Positions 27,257-36,530 of a stretch of DNA of 64,000 bases are shown here, piece by piece. Made by a program: the position numbers and the translations under genes. The stretch is from Clostridium sp. D43t1_170807_H7 (GTDB lineage: Bacteria > Bacillota > Clostridia > Clostridiales > Clostridiaceae), in NCBI RefSeq assembly GCF_015555905.1, contig NZ_JADNLK010000003.1, positions 1-64,000 on the forward strand. The letters run 5' to 3'. How positions within the stretch are numbered: position 1 is the stretch's first letter; each line of letters opens with the position of its first letter. Under the pieces are notes generated by a model. That model saw nothing but the letters and a program-made list of their open reading frames with translations. It searched no databases and was not told the DNA's origin.

Positions 27257-27652
27257 TTACAATAGCTTTTCTAAATTATCTACAAGTTCACCTATTGCAT
27301 CTACATATTTATTAACAATTCTCTTAGCAATTTCATCTGCTAAGCTTTCATTATAAATATGTGAAGTGCAATTTCTATCTTCTAATAAATTAATCCAAAC
27401 ACTATCATCCGAAATTAAATTATTAACATAAGCTTTCTTATATATAGTTCTTGGGAATGAATTTTCTAATGTTACTCCTAAATACTTCATAAATTCCTTT
27501 AATGTTTTATGAGTAAGCTCATATGTAAATTCAAATCTTTGTATAAGGCTATCCCTAATTATATCATTTTTGCCATCATACATATCACTAACTTCTTTTA
27601 ATCTTAAATAAGCTTTTTTTAAATTCATATATTTAAATTCAACACTTCTCAT
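27257..27652 (-). CDS. HEPN-domain protein (HI0074 family), toxin partner
   Basis: A 131-residue helical protein of the nucleotidyltransferase-substrate-binding (HI0074) family. These HEPN proteins pair with MNT nucleotidyltransferases as type VII toxin-antitoxin modules, the HEPN protein acting as an RNase. The R-x4-H active motif is Arg 93-NCTS-His 98. The gene overlaps the MNT gene by 14 bases, so translation is coupled. Confidence 0.88.
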   Translation of the reverse strand: MRSVEFKYMNLKKAYLRLKEVSDMYDGKNDIIRDSLIQRFEFTYELTHKTLKEFMKYLGVTLENSFPRTIYKKAYVNNLISDDSVWINLLEDRNCTSHIYNESLADEIAKRIVNKYVDAIGELVDNLEKLL

Positions 27653-27929
27653 ATAATACTATCCCTTCTTTTTCTACTTGTTCTATAAAAAAATCATCTA
27701 CTATATTATTCATATCTGAAAAATCAAATTCTAAAAGTGTATGCGTAGTATTTTCAATTTCTTCTATAAATAAGGATAAATCACTATCACAATATACAGC
27801 TAAATCTATATCACTTTTTAATTCATTATCCCCTCTTGCTCTTGAACCAAAAAGAACTACCTTATTAATCCCATAATATTTTTTAGATATATCTATTATC
27901 TCATTTATAATACTATTACTTAAATTCAA
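27639..27929 (-). CDS. MNT-type minimal nucleotidyltransferase, antitoxin partner
   Basis: A 96-residue minimal nucleotidyltransferase. The signature VLFGSRARGDNELKSDIDLA gives the GS-x10-DxD site (Asp 40, Asp 42). In studied HEPN/MNT pairs this enzyme neutralises the HEPN RNase by adding AMP units to it. The start is TTG with AGGAGGAAG upstream. It is the first gene of the two-gene operon. Confidence 0.9.
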   Translation of the reverse strand: MNLSNSIINEIIDISKKYYGINKVVLFGSRARGDNELKSDIDLAVYCDSDLSLFIEEIENTTHTLLEFDFSDMNNIVDDFFIEQVEKEGIVLYEKC

Positions 27930-28132
27930 TAGTTCTTCCTCCTAAACAAATTAATAATTATCTATATTATATACCACAAATCAATCTACATAAACATAAA
28001 ACAATTCCCCATTATAAAAGGAATTATTTTATCCTTTGTATCAAGTAAAGATGATCTTTATATGAGTACAGCTAACCCATTCTATGTAGGACAACTCTAG
28101 AAATTAAACGAAATATAAATTAACAAAATATG

Positions 28133-28183
28133 GGGCTACCTCTGAGGTTAATCCATATATTGGATTAACCTCAGAGGTAGCCC
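28133..28183. repeat. REP-like hairpin a (23-bp perfect arms)
   Basis: Arms 28133-28155 and 28161-28183 are perfect complements around a TATAT loop. It is GC-rich for this genome and starts 14 bases behind a stop codon. The minus-strand flank GACAAAATGCGGGCTACCTC closely matches GACAAAATTCGGGATACCTC of hairpin b at 40 kb, so the shared unit extends beyond the hairpin. Confidence 0.85.
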
Positions 28184-28197
28184 GCATTTTGTCGAAT

Positions 28198-29190
28198 CTA
28201 TTGTACCAACCAGTCCTCTTGCTTTACTTCACCTGTTTTTGCATTTACTGTATATCCAACTTTTCCAATTATATTGCTATCCTCTATACTTGCAGCATTT
28301 GGATCCTCAAGTTTAAGAAATACAAATGCCCAACGCCATTCACCCTCTGTAATAAGGCCTCTCTCGAAATAATGTGGTCCATATCCAGGATGCTCTCTTC
28401 TAACTACTTGTAACGCCATTTCTGCAGCATCTAATTGATATATACTTTCATTTACTGCATTAGTTCCTAAGTTAACACTTCCACTATCTGTACTACTTTC
28501 TTCTTTCTTATTTTCTGACTCTTGCTTAGCAAGCTCTTCTTGCTTTTTTCTTTCTTCTTCAGCTTTTCTTTCTTCATCTAATCTCATTTCTTCAGCTATT
28601 CTCTGTTGCTCTTCCTCATAAGAAGTTTTAGAATCATTAACCTTACTCATTAAAATATTTAGTTTATTTGAATACTCTTCTTCTAAATCTTGTTCTAAAT
28701 ATCCATTAATTAAACTAATAGCTTCTTCATATTTATTTTCACTTATTAACTTATCAATCTGACCATCTATATTATTTATTTCATTTATTATTTTTATCTT
28801 TTCTTCTATGTATACTGAAAGTTCATTGACTTTTTCCTCTATATACTTAAAATACCTATTTTCATTAATTTTATTAATTAAGTCTAATGCTGACACATAT
28901 TCTTTCTTTTTATATAGATTTTCTAATTTTAAATAGTCATCAATTAACTCCATTAATTTTATTGCCTCTTCATGAGTATTATCTATTGATGTTACCCTTA
29001 AGAACTCTTCCTTTGCTTTATCATATTTTCCTTCTGTTAAATATTTAATGCCCAACTCTAAGGAGCTACTTATTTTCTTTGCATTTACTACTTTAATTCC
29101 ACCAATACCAAGTGTAGCAATTATAGTTATTGCAATAACTATAGTTAATCCAATTATTACTCTTTTTTTACTAACTTGTGCTCTTACCAT
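28198..29190 (-). CDS. Membrane-anchored TPR-like protein
   Basis: A 330-residue protein with an N-terminal membrane anchor (about 10-35), an extracellular helical-repeat region (KYLTEGKYDKAKEEFLRVTS is TPR-like), a long charged coiled coil (EEMRLDEERKAEEERKKQEE) and a C-terminal globular part of about 90 residues (YFERGLITEGEWRWAFVFLK, GKVGYTVNAKTGEVKQEDW). An upstream ATG at 29214 is open, but GGGAGAG stands before the ATG at 29190, which is chosen. Function unknown; it resembles the lipoprotein at the left edge in overall design. Confidence 0.75.
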   Translation of the reverse strand: MVRAQVSKKRVIIGLTIVIAITIIATLGIGGIKVVNAKKISSSLELGIKYLTEGKYDKAKEEFLRVTSIDNTHEEAIKLMELIDDYLKLENLYKKKEYVSALDLINKINENRYFKYIEEKVNELSVYIEEKIKIINEINNIDGQIDKLISENKYEEAISLINGYLEQDLEEEYSNKLNILMSKVNDSKTSYEEEQQRIAEEMRLDEERKAEEERKKQEELAKQESENKKEESSTDSGSVNLGTNAVNESIYQLDAAEMALQVVRREHPGYGPHYFERGLITEGEWRWAFVFLKLEDPNAASIEDSNIIGKVGYTVNAKTGEVKQEDWLVQ

Positions 29191-29507
29191 TATATCTCTC
29201 CCACCAAACCACATTTTTTGAATTTATTATATAATTCTACCACTTTTTACTTTATTTTTGTAGTGGAGTTATTTTAAAATACCTTGGTAGAAAAATATTT
29301 ATATTTTTCTATCAATCAATTATTCCTGATGCTGTATGATATCTCATTTTTTCTCCACTGTAACTATAAGGTATACTTTGATCTATATAATGTACCACGG
29401 GGATAACTCACTTTTTTCAGTATTTTTATCATTTTTTTAAGATTATATATAAAATGGTGTTATCTTCAAATGTGATGTTAGTGATTATTTTTAAAGGGGA
29501 CTTTATA

Positions 29508-29832
29508 ATGTTAAAAAAAAGGAAAATAATGATTACTTATTTATTATTTATACTAATTGGTATAATTATTACAATAATAAGCCTATTTAGAAGCTCCAGT
29601 ATGTGTATTTTTTATAATTATACATCAATCCCTTGTCCAGCTTGCGGTTATATTATTTCCATATATATACGTGAAAATGGATAAGAGGTTAATTTATATA
29701 ATTGGAACATTATTTATAGTTACTTGGATAATAAGACTTATTTTATTGTTCCCTCATACCTCTCCAATGGTACCAAATACTTCGGCATATCTATATAAAG
29801 TATTTATGTACATAAAAGGCCTGATAGGTTAA
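29508..29832 (+). pseudogene. DUF2752 membrane protein, internal deletion
   Basis: The first part (29508-29684, 58 aa) has a GGGGA site, one membrane segment and SIPCPACGYI, the Cys-rich hallmark of DUF2752. It then runs into a stop after YIRENG. An overlapping frame (29677-29832, 51 aa) gives the family's C-terminal half: a membrane segment and LFPHTSPMVPNTSAYLY. The middle of the protein, after the CPxCG motif, is missing and the frame changes. It is followed at once by a terminator. Confidence 0.65.
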
Positions 29833-29847
29833 CCTATCAGACCTTTT
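29814..29847. terminator. Bidirectional terminator
   Basis: AAAAGGCCTGATAGGTT and AACCTATCAGACCTTTT pair with one mismatch between two convergent genes. Confidence 0.8.
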
Positions 29848-29898
29848 ATTTATTATAATTTAATTATTATTATATTATTTATAAAGTACTTTAATTCT

Positions 29899-32121
29899 TT
29901 ATTGTAATTTCTTCTTACCTACACCAACTAATAATGCACCTATTGCTAATAAAATTGATGAAGGTACTCCCCCTGTCTTAGGCAACTGATTTTTATTGTT
30001 TGTTGGCTTATTTCCTGTATTCACATTTTGATTTTTATCACTATTACCACTTGGTTTACCTGGCTCTACCGGTTTACTTGGTTTTAATGGTTCCGCTGGT
30101 TCAGTTGGCTCAACTGGATTTTCTACATCTTTAGCCTTAACTTTTACTATAGCTGTAAAATAAGAAACTTGTCCTTCTGAATCCTTTGCTGAAAGTATGA
30201 TTTCATACTCTTCTTCTTTTGTTGTATCAATATTTGATTCAACAATCTCAATACTCTCACTTATATCTCCATCTTCATAATCACTTGCAGATATATTTAA
30301 ATCTTTCATTGGATCAAATTCATCTCCAACTTCTATTTCAATATAATCATTTCCTGTTATAACTGGTAGTTCATTAAACACATTATAAACTACTTTAACT
30401 ACTCCATCATTCTCTCCAAATTTATATTCATAGTTATCTACTAAATCAGTATCGCTAATCTTTTCAACCCTATATCCTAGTATAAATTTAGGGTTAATAG
30501 TATAGCTAGTACCATAATCTCCTTCTATAACTTCTTGCTCTGCAATTTTATTTCCATATTGATCTACATATTCTATAGTTAATTTAGTTATATTAGGTAC
30601 TACCTCAAATTCATCTTCCCATAAAACTGATTCATCATCATACTTAATTTCTATCTTAGCTACTCCATCTTTTATAGCTATTCCATTTTCATCAAATAGC
30701 TCTGGATTTTTTATATTTATTTTATAAGGAACCTTCTCCCTAAATATTTTATTATCTAAATAGTCAACTTCTAAATTATAATCTAAAACTCTAACTCCAT
30801 CTCTATATAGACTATATATTTCATCGATGCTAGTACCCTTATTAACAGTAATATTTTCATTTATATTGCTTATTTTGGATGTATACATCTTATTATTATT
30901 ATTTTGCGCAAAGCTACTATTATAAAAATTTCCCCCAAAATACCTGTATCCATAACTTTTATCATTTTCTCTTTCATTATATTGTTCAAATTTTACTACA
31001 TCTTCATCCGAAAAATACATTAAATTTGAACTACAATCTATTGAAATACTATAATCATACTTAAGTAAGTTCTTCCCATTACCATATAAAGAATTAATGT
31101 GCATATCTAATCTTTTACTAACTTTAATATTATCACATATATCCTTTATATCTCCCAAAATCATATTACTAGCTATATCTAACACTTGTAGATTTTCTAA
31201 AGAGCCTAAACTTTTCACATCATTAATATCAATATAAGTATGAGATAAATACAAGTGTGTTAAGTTTGTTAAATTACATATTTCACTTGCTATTCCATCA
31301 ATTCTTTTTAAAGCTGTTCCCGTTAAGTCTAATTTAGTTATATTTTTAATACTAAATAACTCTTTAGGCAAATATATCAAATTATTACAACTCAATTTTA
31401 CTTCTTCTAAATTTTCGCATTTACTAATTTCTTCAGATACACTAACTAAATTTCCATTTGCTTCGAATGTATTTAATGGATCAGTTAAATTACATGTTGC
31501 GCTATATCCATTAACTTCAATAATCCTTAAAGACTCGAATCTTCCAATTATTTTTGGAATAACTGAATTTTCAGGAATACTTACAGAACTTCTTGATATT
31601 TCTTCTATATCTTTTAAATCTTTGACTGTTACTTCAGTAATATCCTTTCTTTTCTCACTTGCAACGAATTCTAATAACCACGTTTGTCCTTCTAACTCTT
31701 CAACTAATTTTTCATTTTCTAATATTTTTGTTTCATATGTAATTTCATTATTACTTTTTACTGTTGTATCTACTTCATTAGAAACCTCTATTTTACTTTC
31801 CTCTAATATATCTGTATTGCCTAGTTCAATTACTTCACTTTTATTTTCATTTTCTAAATTAGTTGAATTATTATAAATTATGTCTTTTTCATTTAAACTT
31901 GCATCTTCTTCTATAATAATGTCTTCATTTTCTACATTATCAGTATTCTCTTCTGTTAAATTTGATTTATCTTCTTCTATCTCTTCTGCCTCTTCTTGAT
32001 TTACCTCGACCTCTATACCTGCAGTATTCATATCTCTTATATCTGCATTAGCATTTATAACTGGTATATTACTTGTTGCCATTGTTACTAAAATAGTCAT
32101 GGCTATCATTCTTCTCTTCAT
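29899..32121 (-). CDS. LPXTG-anchored leucine-rich-repeat / MucBP surface protein
   Basis: A 740-residue cell-wall protein. In order it has a signal peptide, an acidic Glu/Asn-rich stretch, and a leucine-rich repeat region of about five units (LEEVKLSCNNLIYLPKELFS, ITKLDLTGTALK, LTHLYLSHTYID, LQVLDIASN). A MucBP-like domain (KLTIEYVDQYGNKIAEQEVI) and a DUF5011/Ig-like domain (EVGDEFDPMKDLNISASDYE) follow. A Pro/Glu/Lys repeat and the sorting signal QLPKTGG with hydrophobic segment and KKKLQ end it. This is the internalin-like plan of adhesins. The start at 32121 has GGGGG upstream and is preferred over 32184. Confidence 0.88.
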   Translation of the reverse strand: MKRRMIAMTILVTMATSNIPVINANADIRDMNTAGIEVEVNQEEAEEIEEDKSNLTEENTDNVENEDIIIEEDASLNEKDIIYNNSTNLENENKSEVIELGNTDILEESKIEVSNEVDTTVKSNNEITYETKILENEKLVEELEGQTWLLEFVASEKRKDITEVTVKDLKDIEEISRSSVSIPENSVIPKIIGRFESLRIIEVNGYSATCNLTDPLNTFEANGNLVSVSEEISKCENLEEVKLSCNNLIYLPKELFSIKNITKLDLTGTALKRIDGIASEICNLTNLTHLYLSHTYIDINDVKSLGSLENLQVLDIASNMILGDIKDICDNIKVSKRLDMHINSLYGNGKNLLKYDYSISIDCSSNLMYFSDEDVVKFEQYNERENDKSYGYRYFGGNFYNSSFAQNNNNKMYTSKISNINENITVNKGTSIDEIYSLYRDGVRVLDYNLEVDYLDNKIFREKVPYKINIKNPELFDENGIAIKDGVAKIEIKYDDESVLWEDEFEVVPNITKLTIEYVDQYGNKIAEQEVIEGDYGTSYTINPKFILGYRVEKISDTDLVDNYEYKFGENDGVVKVVYNVFNELPVITGNDYIEIEVGDEFDPMKDLNISASDYEDGDISESIEIVESNIDTTKEEEYEIILSAKDSEGQVSYFTAIVKVKAKDVENPVEPTEPAEPLKPSKPVEPGKPSGNSDKNQNVNTGNKPTNNKNQLPKTGGVPSSILLAIGALLVGVGKKKLQ

Positions 32122-32301
32122 TCTAATCCCCCATTTATCTTTTATATTTATGAAATTTGTATTATTTACTAATTTTCCACTCAAAATTGTCCATAATATT
32201 CTTTTATATACAATTATATACTATTATTACATAATTTCCTATATTTTTTTATTTTTATCCTTTCAGAATTTTAATATGAAATTATATTCTTACATAAAAA
32301 T

Positions 32302-32339
32302 AGAGCTAAGCCATATGTTTATACATAAAGCTTAGCTCT
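32302..32339 (-). terminator. Terminator behind the T7SS-associated gene block
   Basis: AGAGCTAAGC and GCTTAGCTCT pair perfectly, with an A5 tract on the left giving T5 on the minus strand. It shares the AAGCTTTATG core seen at 3660 and 4427. Confidence 0.7.
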
Positions 32340-32420
32340 ATAAATTTTTACACTCAATTAAATATTTAATTCTACTCTAGTTTACTCATATTCCTATAGT
32401 ATATAATATGCCATTTTCAT

Positions 32421-32601
32421 TTAAACATTGATATTGAGACGAAATTTTTGATTTTGTCTGTATAATAATACTGCTTTTAATGTATCTATTACATATCCAG
32501 ATGATATGATTATGTGTTATTCCTGATATCTCAAAAATAATTTCTTTTCTTTTTTTAATATCTTTTTCATTATATAAATAGAAATCATATCTATAACTGG
32601 G
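32421..32601 (-). pseudogene. ADP-ribosylglycohydrolase fragment
   Basis: Two overlapping frames resemble the C-terminal half of the DraG/ARH family. One reads DIKKRKEIIFEISGITHNH, like the family's (I)xEISxxTHxH helix. The other, after a shift, reads SSGYVIDTLKAVLLY, like the SSGYVVDTLEAAL motif. Sequence between and beyond these is missing, including most metal-binding Asp residues. It is the last relic behind the T7SS genes. Such enzymes remove ADP-ribose and can act as immunity to ADP-ribosylating toxins, but that link is a guess. Confidence 0.5.
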
Positions 32602-32609
32602 TTAAATTT

Positions 32610-33370
32610 TTATTCTTTCTTGCTATTAAACATATCATTAAAATATTCTTCTGAATCATCTACACTTTCCTGTTTATTAGGCATATATCCACTTTTATCT
32701 ATGCTATTATTTATTAAAGTAAATATATCTTTTTTTCATATAAATATTTATCAAACTTCTCTTTAATATTATATTTATTTTTTTCATACCAATCCTTCAT
32801 AGAATTACTTTCTGATATATTAGCATTTGGTAATTTCTCTGACATTATTTTAAGAAAATTATCTTTAAGTTTATTTTTCTTATTATATTCTGCAGTTCCT
32901 ACGAAATGCATTAACTCTTCACCTGTTATTAATACAATACAGATTTGATACCTTCTTCCATATCGTGCTATTTGAGTTATAGAATACATACCTAATATAA
33001 AGTTCTTAGGTATAAAATATCCATCTATTTTAAACCAAAGTTCTGATTCAAATACTCCATTTAATCCTTCTATCTTCCTAAAAACTTGACTTTCCATATG
33101 TTTTAATGCATCTTTATAACTCATATAATCTTTTATATATTTTAAAGCCCTTACTTTTTTATTGCTCATACTTACTAATAAATAGTATGTATAAACTCCA
33201 AATAGTATTGTTATAATTATAATTTCTGAAATACTATTTTTATTTATTACAGCATCAAAAATTATTGTAAACTCTATAGGTATTAACATTATATATATAA
33301 TTATAGATAATATTCTTAAAATCACTTTACTACCTTTGTTCTTTTCAACCAAAATAGGATTCTTAATCAT
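32610..33370 (-). pseudogene. T7SS-linked membrane protein, frameshifted near its C-terminus
   Basis: The readable frame (32714-33370, 218 aa) has two membrane segments near the N-terminus (about 16-40 and 50-68) and a cytoplasmic domain of unknown fold (YFIPKNFILGMYSITQIARY). It stops shortly after YLYEKK, at a run of seven A on the coding strand (32730-32736). With eight A the frame would continue for about 40 codons (DIFTLINNSIDKSGYMPNKQ, ending FNSKKE) to a stop at 32610. The tail is acidic, a normal-looking C-terminus. Family unknown. Confidence 0.55.
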
Positions 33371-33414
33371 TTTATATTTCTCCTAATTATTCTTCTAGAA
33401 CTCTAATTCTATTT

Positions 33415-34215
33415 TTATTTTTTAACTTTTATTTTCTTATTTTTGCTTTTTTCATTTACTTTTAACTGTCTATTGTAAAGTTCTTTATGTCCTTTTGGTA
33501 CTGGTATGATAAATTCATCATACTTAAACTTACAATATGTTAATAAATAAAATTCAGGTATTGCTATTGAAACCCCATATTGTACTACAAGCAACGGAAT
33601 TAAAACAATTATTACCTTCATAATATTATTTCCATAATTATTAATAACTTTACATAATATAGTTACTAAAATAACTACTGAATATACTCCTACAAAACTA
33701 ATATATCCCTTTGAGTTTTTAAAATCATATAACCCATCTCCACCTTCTCTAAAATGACCTTGCTTTACCCTTTTTATTCCTCTAATTGTTGATATAATCA
33801 TTAAAATTATTCCAGCTAATGCTACTAATATAAATATGTTTATAACAGACTTTTCTATCATATTCTCATCTGCTAGCATAAAGAAAAATAAGTAACCATC
33901 TATAGAAAGCTTCGTTGCTGTTATTGATAAACAAACAGCTTCAATTTTTTGATGATCATATATATTTCTCATATTTGAAAAAAATACACCTATTATTACT
34001 TGAGTAATAAAAAGTACTCCAGCTACTATTACTATTGGTTTCCAGAACTCCTTATTTAGATATGCTCCTTGTACAAGTGCAAAAATACTTGTACCTAATA
34101 TTACTAATGAATAAATTAATGAAGCTGCAAACCATCCTGAAATTTCATTAGGCCCTAATCTTGTTTGTGCTACCTTTTTTAATTCATACCAATCATCACT
34201 TTTTAAATTCTTCAT
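33415..34215 (-). CDS. Membrane protein in the T7SS block
   Basis: A 266-residue protein with six or so membrane segments (about 28-48, 60-80, 105-120, 124-146, 170-190, 198-220). Its C-terminus is basic (LKVNEKSKNKKIKVKK). It lies between the LXG-like gene (27-base gap) and the frameshifted membrane protein. I do not recognise the family. Its position suggests an immunity or accessory role for the secreted product encoded before it. Confidence 0.6.
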   Translation of the reverse strand: MKNLKSDDWYELKKVAQTRLGPNEISGWFAASLIYSLVILGTSIFALVQGAYLNKEFWKPIVIVAGVLFITQVIIGVFFSNMRNIYDHQKIEAVCLSITATKLSIDGYLFFFMLADENMIEKSVINIFILVALAGIILMIISTIRGIKRVKQGHFREGGDGLYDFKNSKGYISFVGVYSVVILVTILCKVINNYGNNIMKVIIVLIPLLVVQYGVSIAIPEFYLLTYCKFKYDEFIIPVPKGHKELYNRQLKVNEKSKNKKIKVKK

Positions 34216-34242
34216 AATTACCTTCCCCCCATATTCTGTATA

Positions 34243-35055
34243 TTAATTTATTTGTACTTTCCCATCAGAAGTAACAAAATTATCTAAATTTCCTCCAACT
34301 GTTAATACGGTACCTACTATACCTAACCCCTTAGTTACCTTTGTTGTAGTGGTTGTTCCCTTCCAGGATTTAATATTAAAATCATCAATCATATTACTGA
34401 TACTTACATTATCTTTAAATGAACTACTTCCCTTTTTAATAGCATTTGTAAATTTATCAATTTTAAGTCCATCTGATATATCATCAATTGAATCTATTAA
34501 AGATTCAAAATTAGAATTTTTAAATTTATTAATATTTTTTTTAAAAGGCACTTTATCATCTATATCAAATAAAGCTAATCCTTTATCACTACTTAACTTT
34601 TCGACAAATCCTTTATCCCACTTAGATGTCCCACCTAAATACTCAGTTAATTTATCTCTTATCTGCATAAACTCCTTATTATTTGTGAAACCCTTCCCAT
34701 TTAATTTTATATTTATAGTTCCATTTACTTTATCCTTCATAAATTTAAATCCAAATTTATTAAAAAATCCTACTAATAAATAATCCCTTGGATTAAACCC
34801 TAATGCAGCACCTTTAATCTCATCATTAGCACTTTTTATTAAGCTACTTAAAAAATCTATATTTGAAGCAATTAATGATAATTCACTTATCATATTATCC
34901 AATGAATTAATTAAATATCTAGATTCATCAGCCTTCCAAGTAGTATTAATCTGATTTTTTATATCATTAATTTTTACTTTTGCTGATTTTAAATCATTTG
35001 AATATCTCTTTAAACTATTTATTTTACTATTAATTCCCCAATAATTTATTGACAT
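34243..35055 (-). CDS. WXG/LXG-like T7SS substrate, probably lacking a toxin domain
   Basis: A 270-residue protein. The first 90 residues form a long helical hairpin with a W-x-A-D turn (QINTTWKADESRYLINSLDN), as in WXG100/LXG substrates of type VII secretion. The end (KVTKGLGIVGTVLTVGGNLD, then NFVTSDGKVQIN) resembles the pre-toxin segment of LXG effectors, but translation stops there. The C-terminal toxin is absent, either by design or by deletion. It lies in the T7SS block behind the EsaB-like gene. Confidence 0.6.
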   Translation of the reverse strand: MSINYWGINSKINSLKRYSNDLKSAKVKINDIKNQINTTWKADESRYLINSLDNMISELSLIASNIDFLSSLIKSANDEIKGAALGFNPRDYLLVGFFNKFGFKFMKDKVNGTINIKLNGKGFTNNKEFMQIRDKLTEYLGGTSKWDKGFVEKLSSDKGLALFDIDDKVPFKKNINKFKNSNFESLIDSIDDISDGLKIDKFTNAIKKGSSSFKDNVSISNMIDDFNIKSWKGTTTTTKVTKGLGIVGTVLTVGGNLDNFVTSDGKVQIN

Positions 35056-35140
35056 TAATTCCCCCTCATATTTTTATATCTATATAATAATAATGTTATA
35101 TATTTTATTTTTGAAATAACATTATTAAAATAGCATTATT

Positions 35141-35392
35141 TTATAACAACATTAATTTAGAACCATTTTTAAGTTTTAGTTCTTTTGCTGACATATTTAT
35201 ATTTAAAATATTTCCAGTATCAATTTCACATAAAACAGAATTATCATCTGAACTAAATAATCCATTAGATAAATCACTTAATATTTTAGAAACCAAAAAT
35301 GTTACTTCATGAAATTTTAAATCTAAAGGTATATACACTTCAAAGTTTTTATTAGCTGCTGGTAAAAATACCTCTATTAAAATCTTATCCAT
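35141..35392 (-). CDS. EsaB/YukD-like ubiquitin-fold protein
   Basis: An 83-residue protein with the beta-grasp pattern of YukD/EsaB, a small cytoplasmic component of Firmicutes type VII secretion. It has an opening strand (ILIEVFLPAANKNFEVYIP), a central helix, and a last strand ending LKNGSKLMLL. Its neighbours (WXG-like, EssC) agree. The function of EsaB in secretion is regulatory and not fully known. Confidence 0.75.
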   Translation of the reverse strand: MDKILIEVFLPAANKNFEVYIPLDLKFHEVTFLVSKILSDLSNGLFSSDDNSVLCEIDTGNILNINMSAKELKLKNGSKLMLL

Positions 35393-35429
35393 ATGTTCCT
35401 CCTATTTTAATAGCTATACCTACTTACTT

Positions 35430-35606
35430 TTACAGTTTCATAACTTTTAATCTTATATTTGAATACTTTCTTGCTGTTTTATCTAAGGATGTTATACATC
35501 TATCTACTGCTATTCCTTTACTTGATCTCAATATATCCTTACAACTATTTAATTGATTTACTATATAATTTAAATCATTTACTATATCTTGAATTTCATT
35601 TTTCAA
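35430..35606 (-). CDS. Small helical T7SS-associated protein
   Basis: A 58-residue, fully helical protein (MKNEIQDIVNDLNYIVNQLN at the start, RLKVMKL at the end). The start is TTG with AGAGGTGAT upstream. It is too short for a full WXG100 protein but of the same kind as the small helical partners encoded with LXG effectors. It lies between the EsaB-like gene and a long helical gene. Confidence 0.55.
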   Translation of the reverse strand: MKNEIQDIVNDLNYIVNQLNSCKDILRSSKGIAVDRCITSLDKTARKYSNIRLKVMKL

Positions 35607-35624
35607 AATTGATCACCTCTACCT

Positions 35625-36476
35625 TTAAATACTCCTAGCCCATTGTAATACTTGTCTTTCGCATTTACTTAATTCATTTATTGCTTTATCTAGGTATAAT
35701 ATAATTTTTGTTATATCATAATCTTTCTGACCAACTTTTAAATCTATTAATGCTATTTTTACCTTGTCATCTAAATTCGCATTTCTTCTTAATGCACTTA
35801 ACTTATTATCAACTATGGAAATTCTTCTTTGAACATTATTTAATTTAGTTATTGCAGCATTTAAATCTTCTGTCCTTAAATTTATCCCTTCTAAACTAAT
35901 ACCAGAACTGATTTTTGCAAACTTATTAATGCCTTTTATTTTTGATAATATTACACTTTGTATATTCTTAAATCCATTTTTAAAACTCTCTGCTAATTCT
36001 TTTCCTTTGTTTGCTAACTTAGCTAGCGAATTTGATACTGAATTTATTATATCTACAGCAATTTCTTTCCCCTTTGTATATACATTAATTATGAATTTAC
36101 TAACTTTTTCTGAAATTGTAGCTGTATATGCAAAAAATTTAGCTATATTACTTATTTTAGGGTCTCTATTTATTGAAGTAAAAAATGAAGTTGCTGCTAT
36201 AGCTATGACCATTTGTAATTTAAAGTCTTTGTATGGATTTTTTTCTACTATATGCTGCTTGTTTTCAGTATATTGTGCATTATACTCATAATGTGGTTCC
36301 AATAAACCCTTATTAGCATTTTCATTAAATTTTATATACTTATCTATATATGGCATGGAAAATCCTAACCAACTAACAAAATCTCCATCTATAACATTAA
36401 AAGTAAACCTATCGCTTTTTAATGCATTTTTCTCTTCACTTGTTAAACCCCACCAATTTATAGGTTGTCCATTCAA
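35625..36476 (-). CDS. Helical protein of the T7SS block, unknown family
   Basis: A 283-residue protein. The N-terminal 60 residues are aromatic-rich (INWWGLTSEEKNALKSDRFT, VSWLGFSMPYID). The rest is long amphipathic helix with one weak hydrophobic segment (about 88-102). The C-terminus (LRTEDLNAAITKLNNVQRRI, ELSKCERQVLQWARS) is like the helical hairpin of WXG/LXG proteins, turned to the end of the chain. It may be a secreted substrate or partner. Not recognised. Confidence 0.55.
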   Translation of the reverse strand: MNGQPINWWGLTSEEKNALKSDRFTFNVIDGDFVSWLGFSMPYIDKYIKFNENANKGLLEPHYEYNAQYTENKQHIVEKNPYKDFKLQMVIAIAATSFFTSINRDPKISNIAKFFAYTATISEKVSKFIINVYTKGKEIAVDIINSVSNSLAKLANKGKELAESFKNGFKNIQSVILSKIKGINKFAKISSGISLEGINLRTEDLNAAITKLNNVQRRISIVDNKLSALRRNANLDDKVKIALIDLKVGQKDYDITKIILYLDKAINELSKCERQVLQWARSI

Positions 36477-36530
36477 TATTTATATTTAACACTAATTTAT
36501 CTTAACTAAATATTACTTAATCTTTCATTA

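Noticed and set aside
28010..28090. Possible short gene fragment (reads LYMSTANPFYVGQL on the plus strand)
   Set aside because: Too short, no start, no recognisable family; could be chance.
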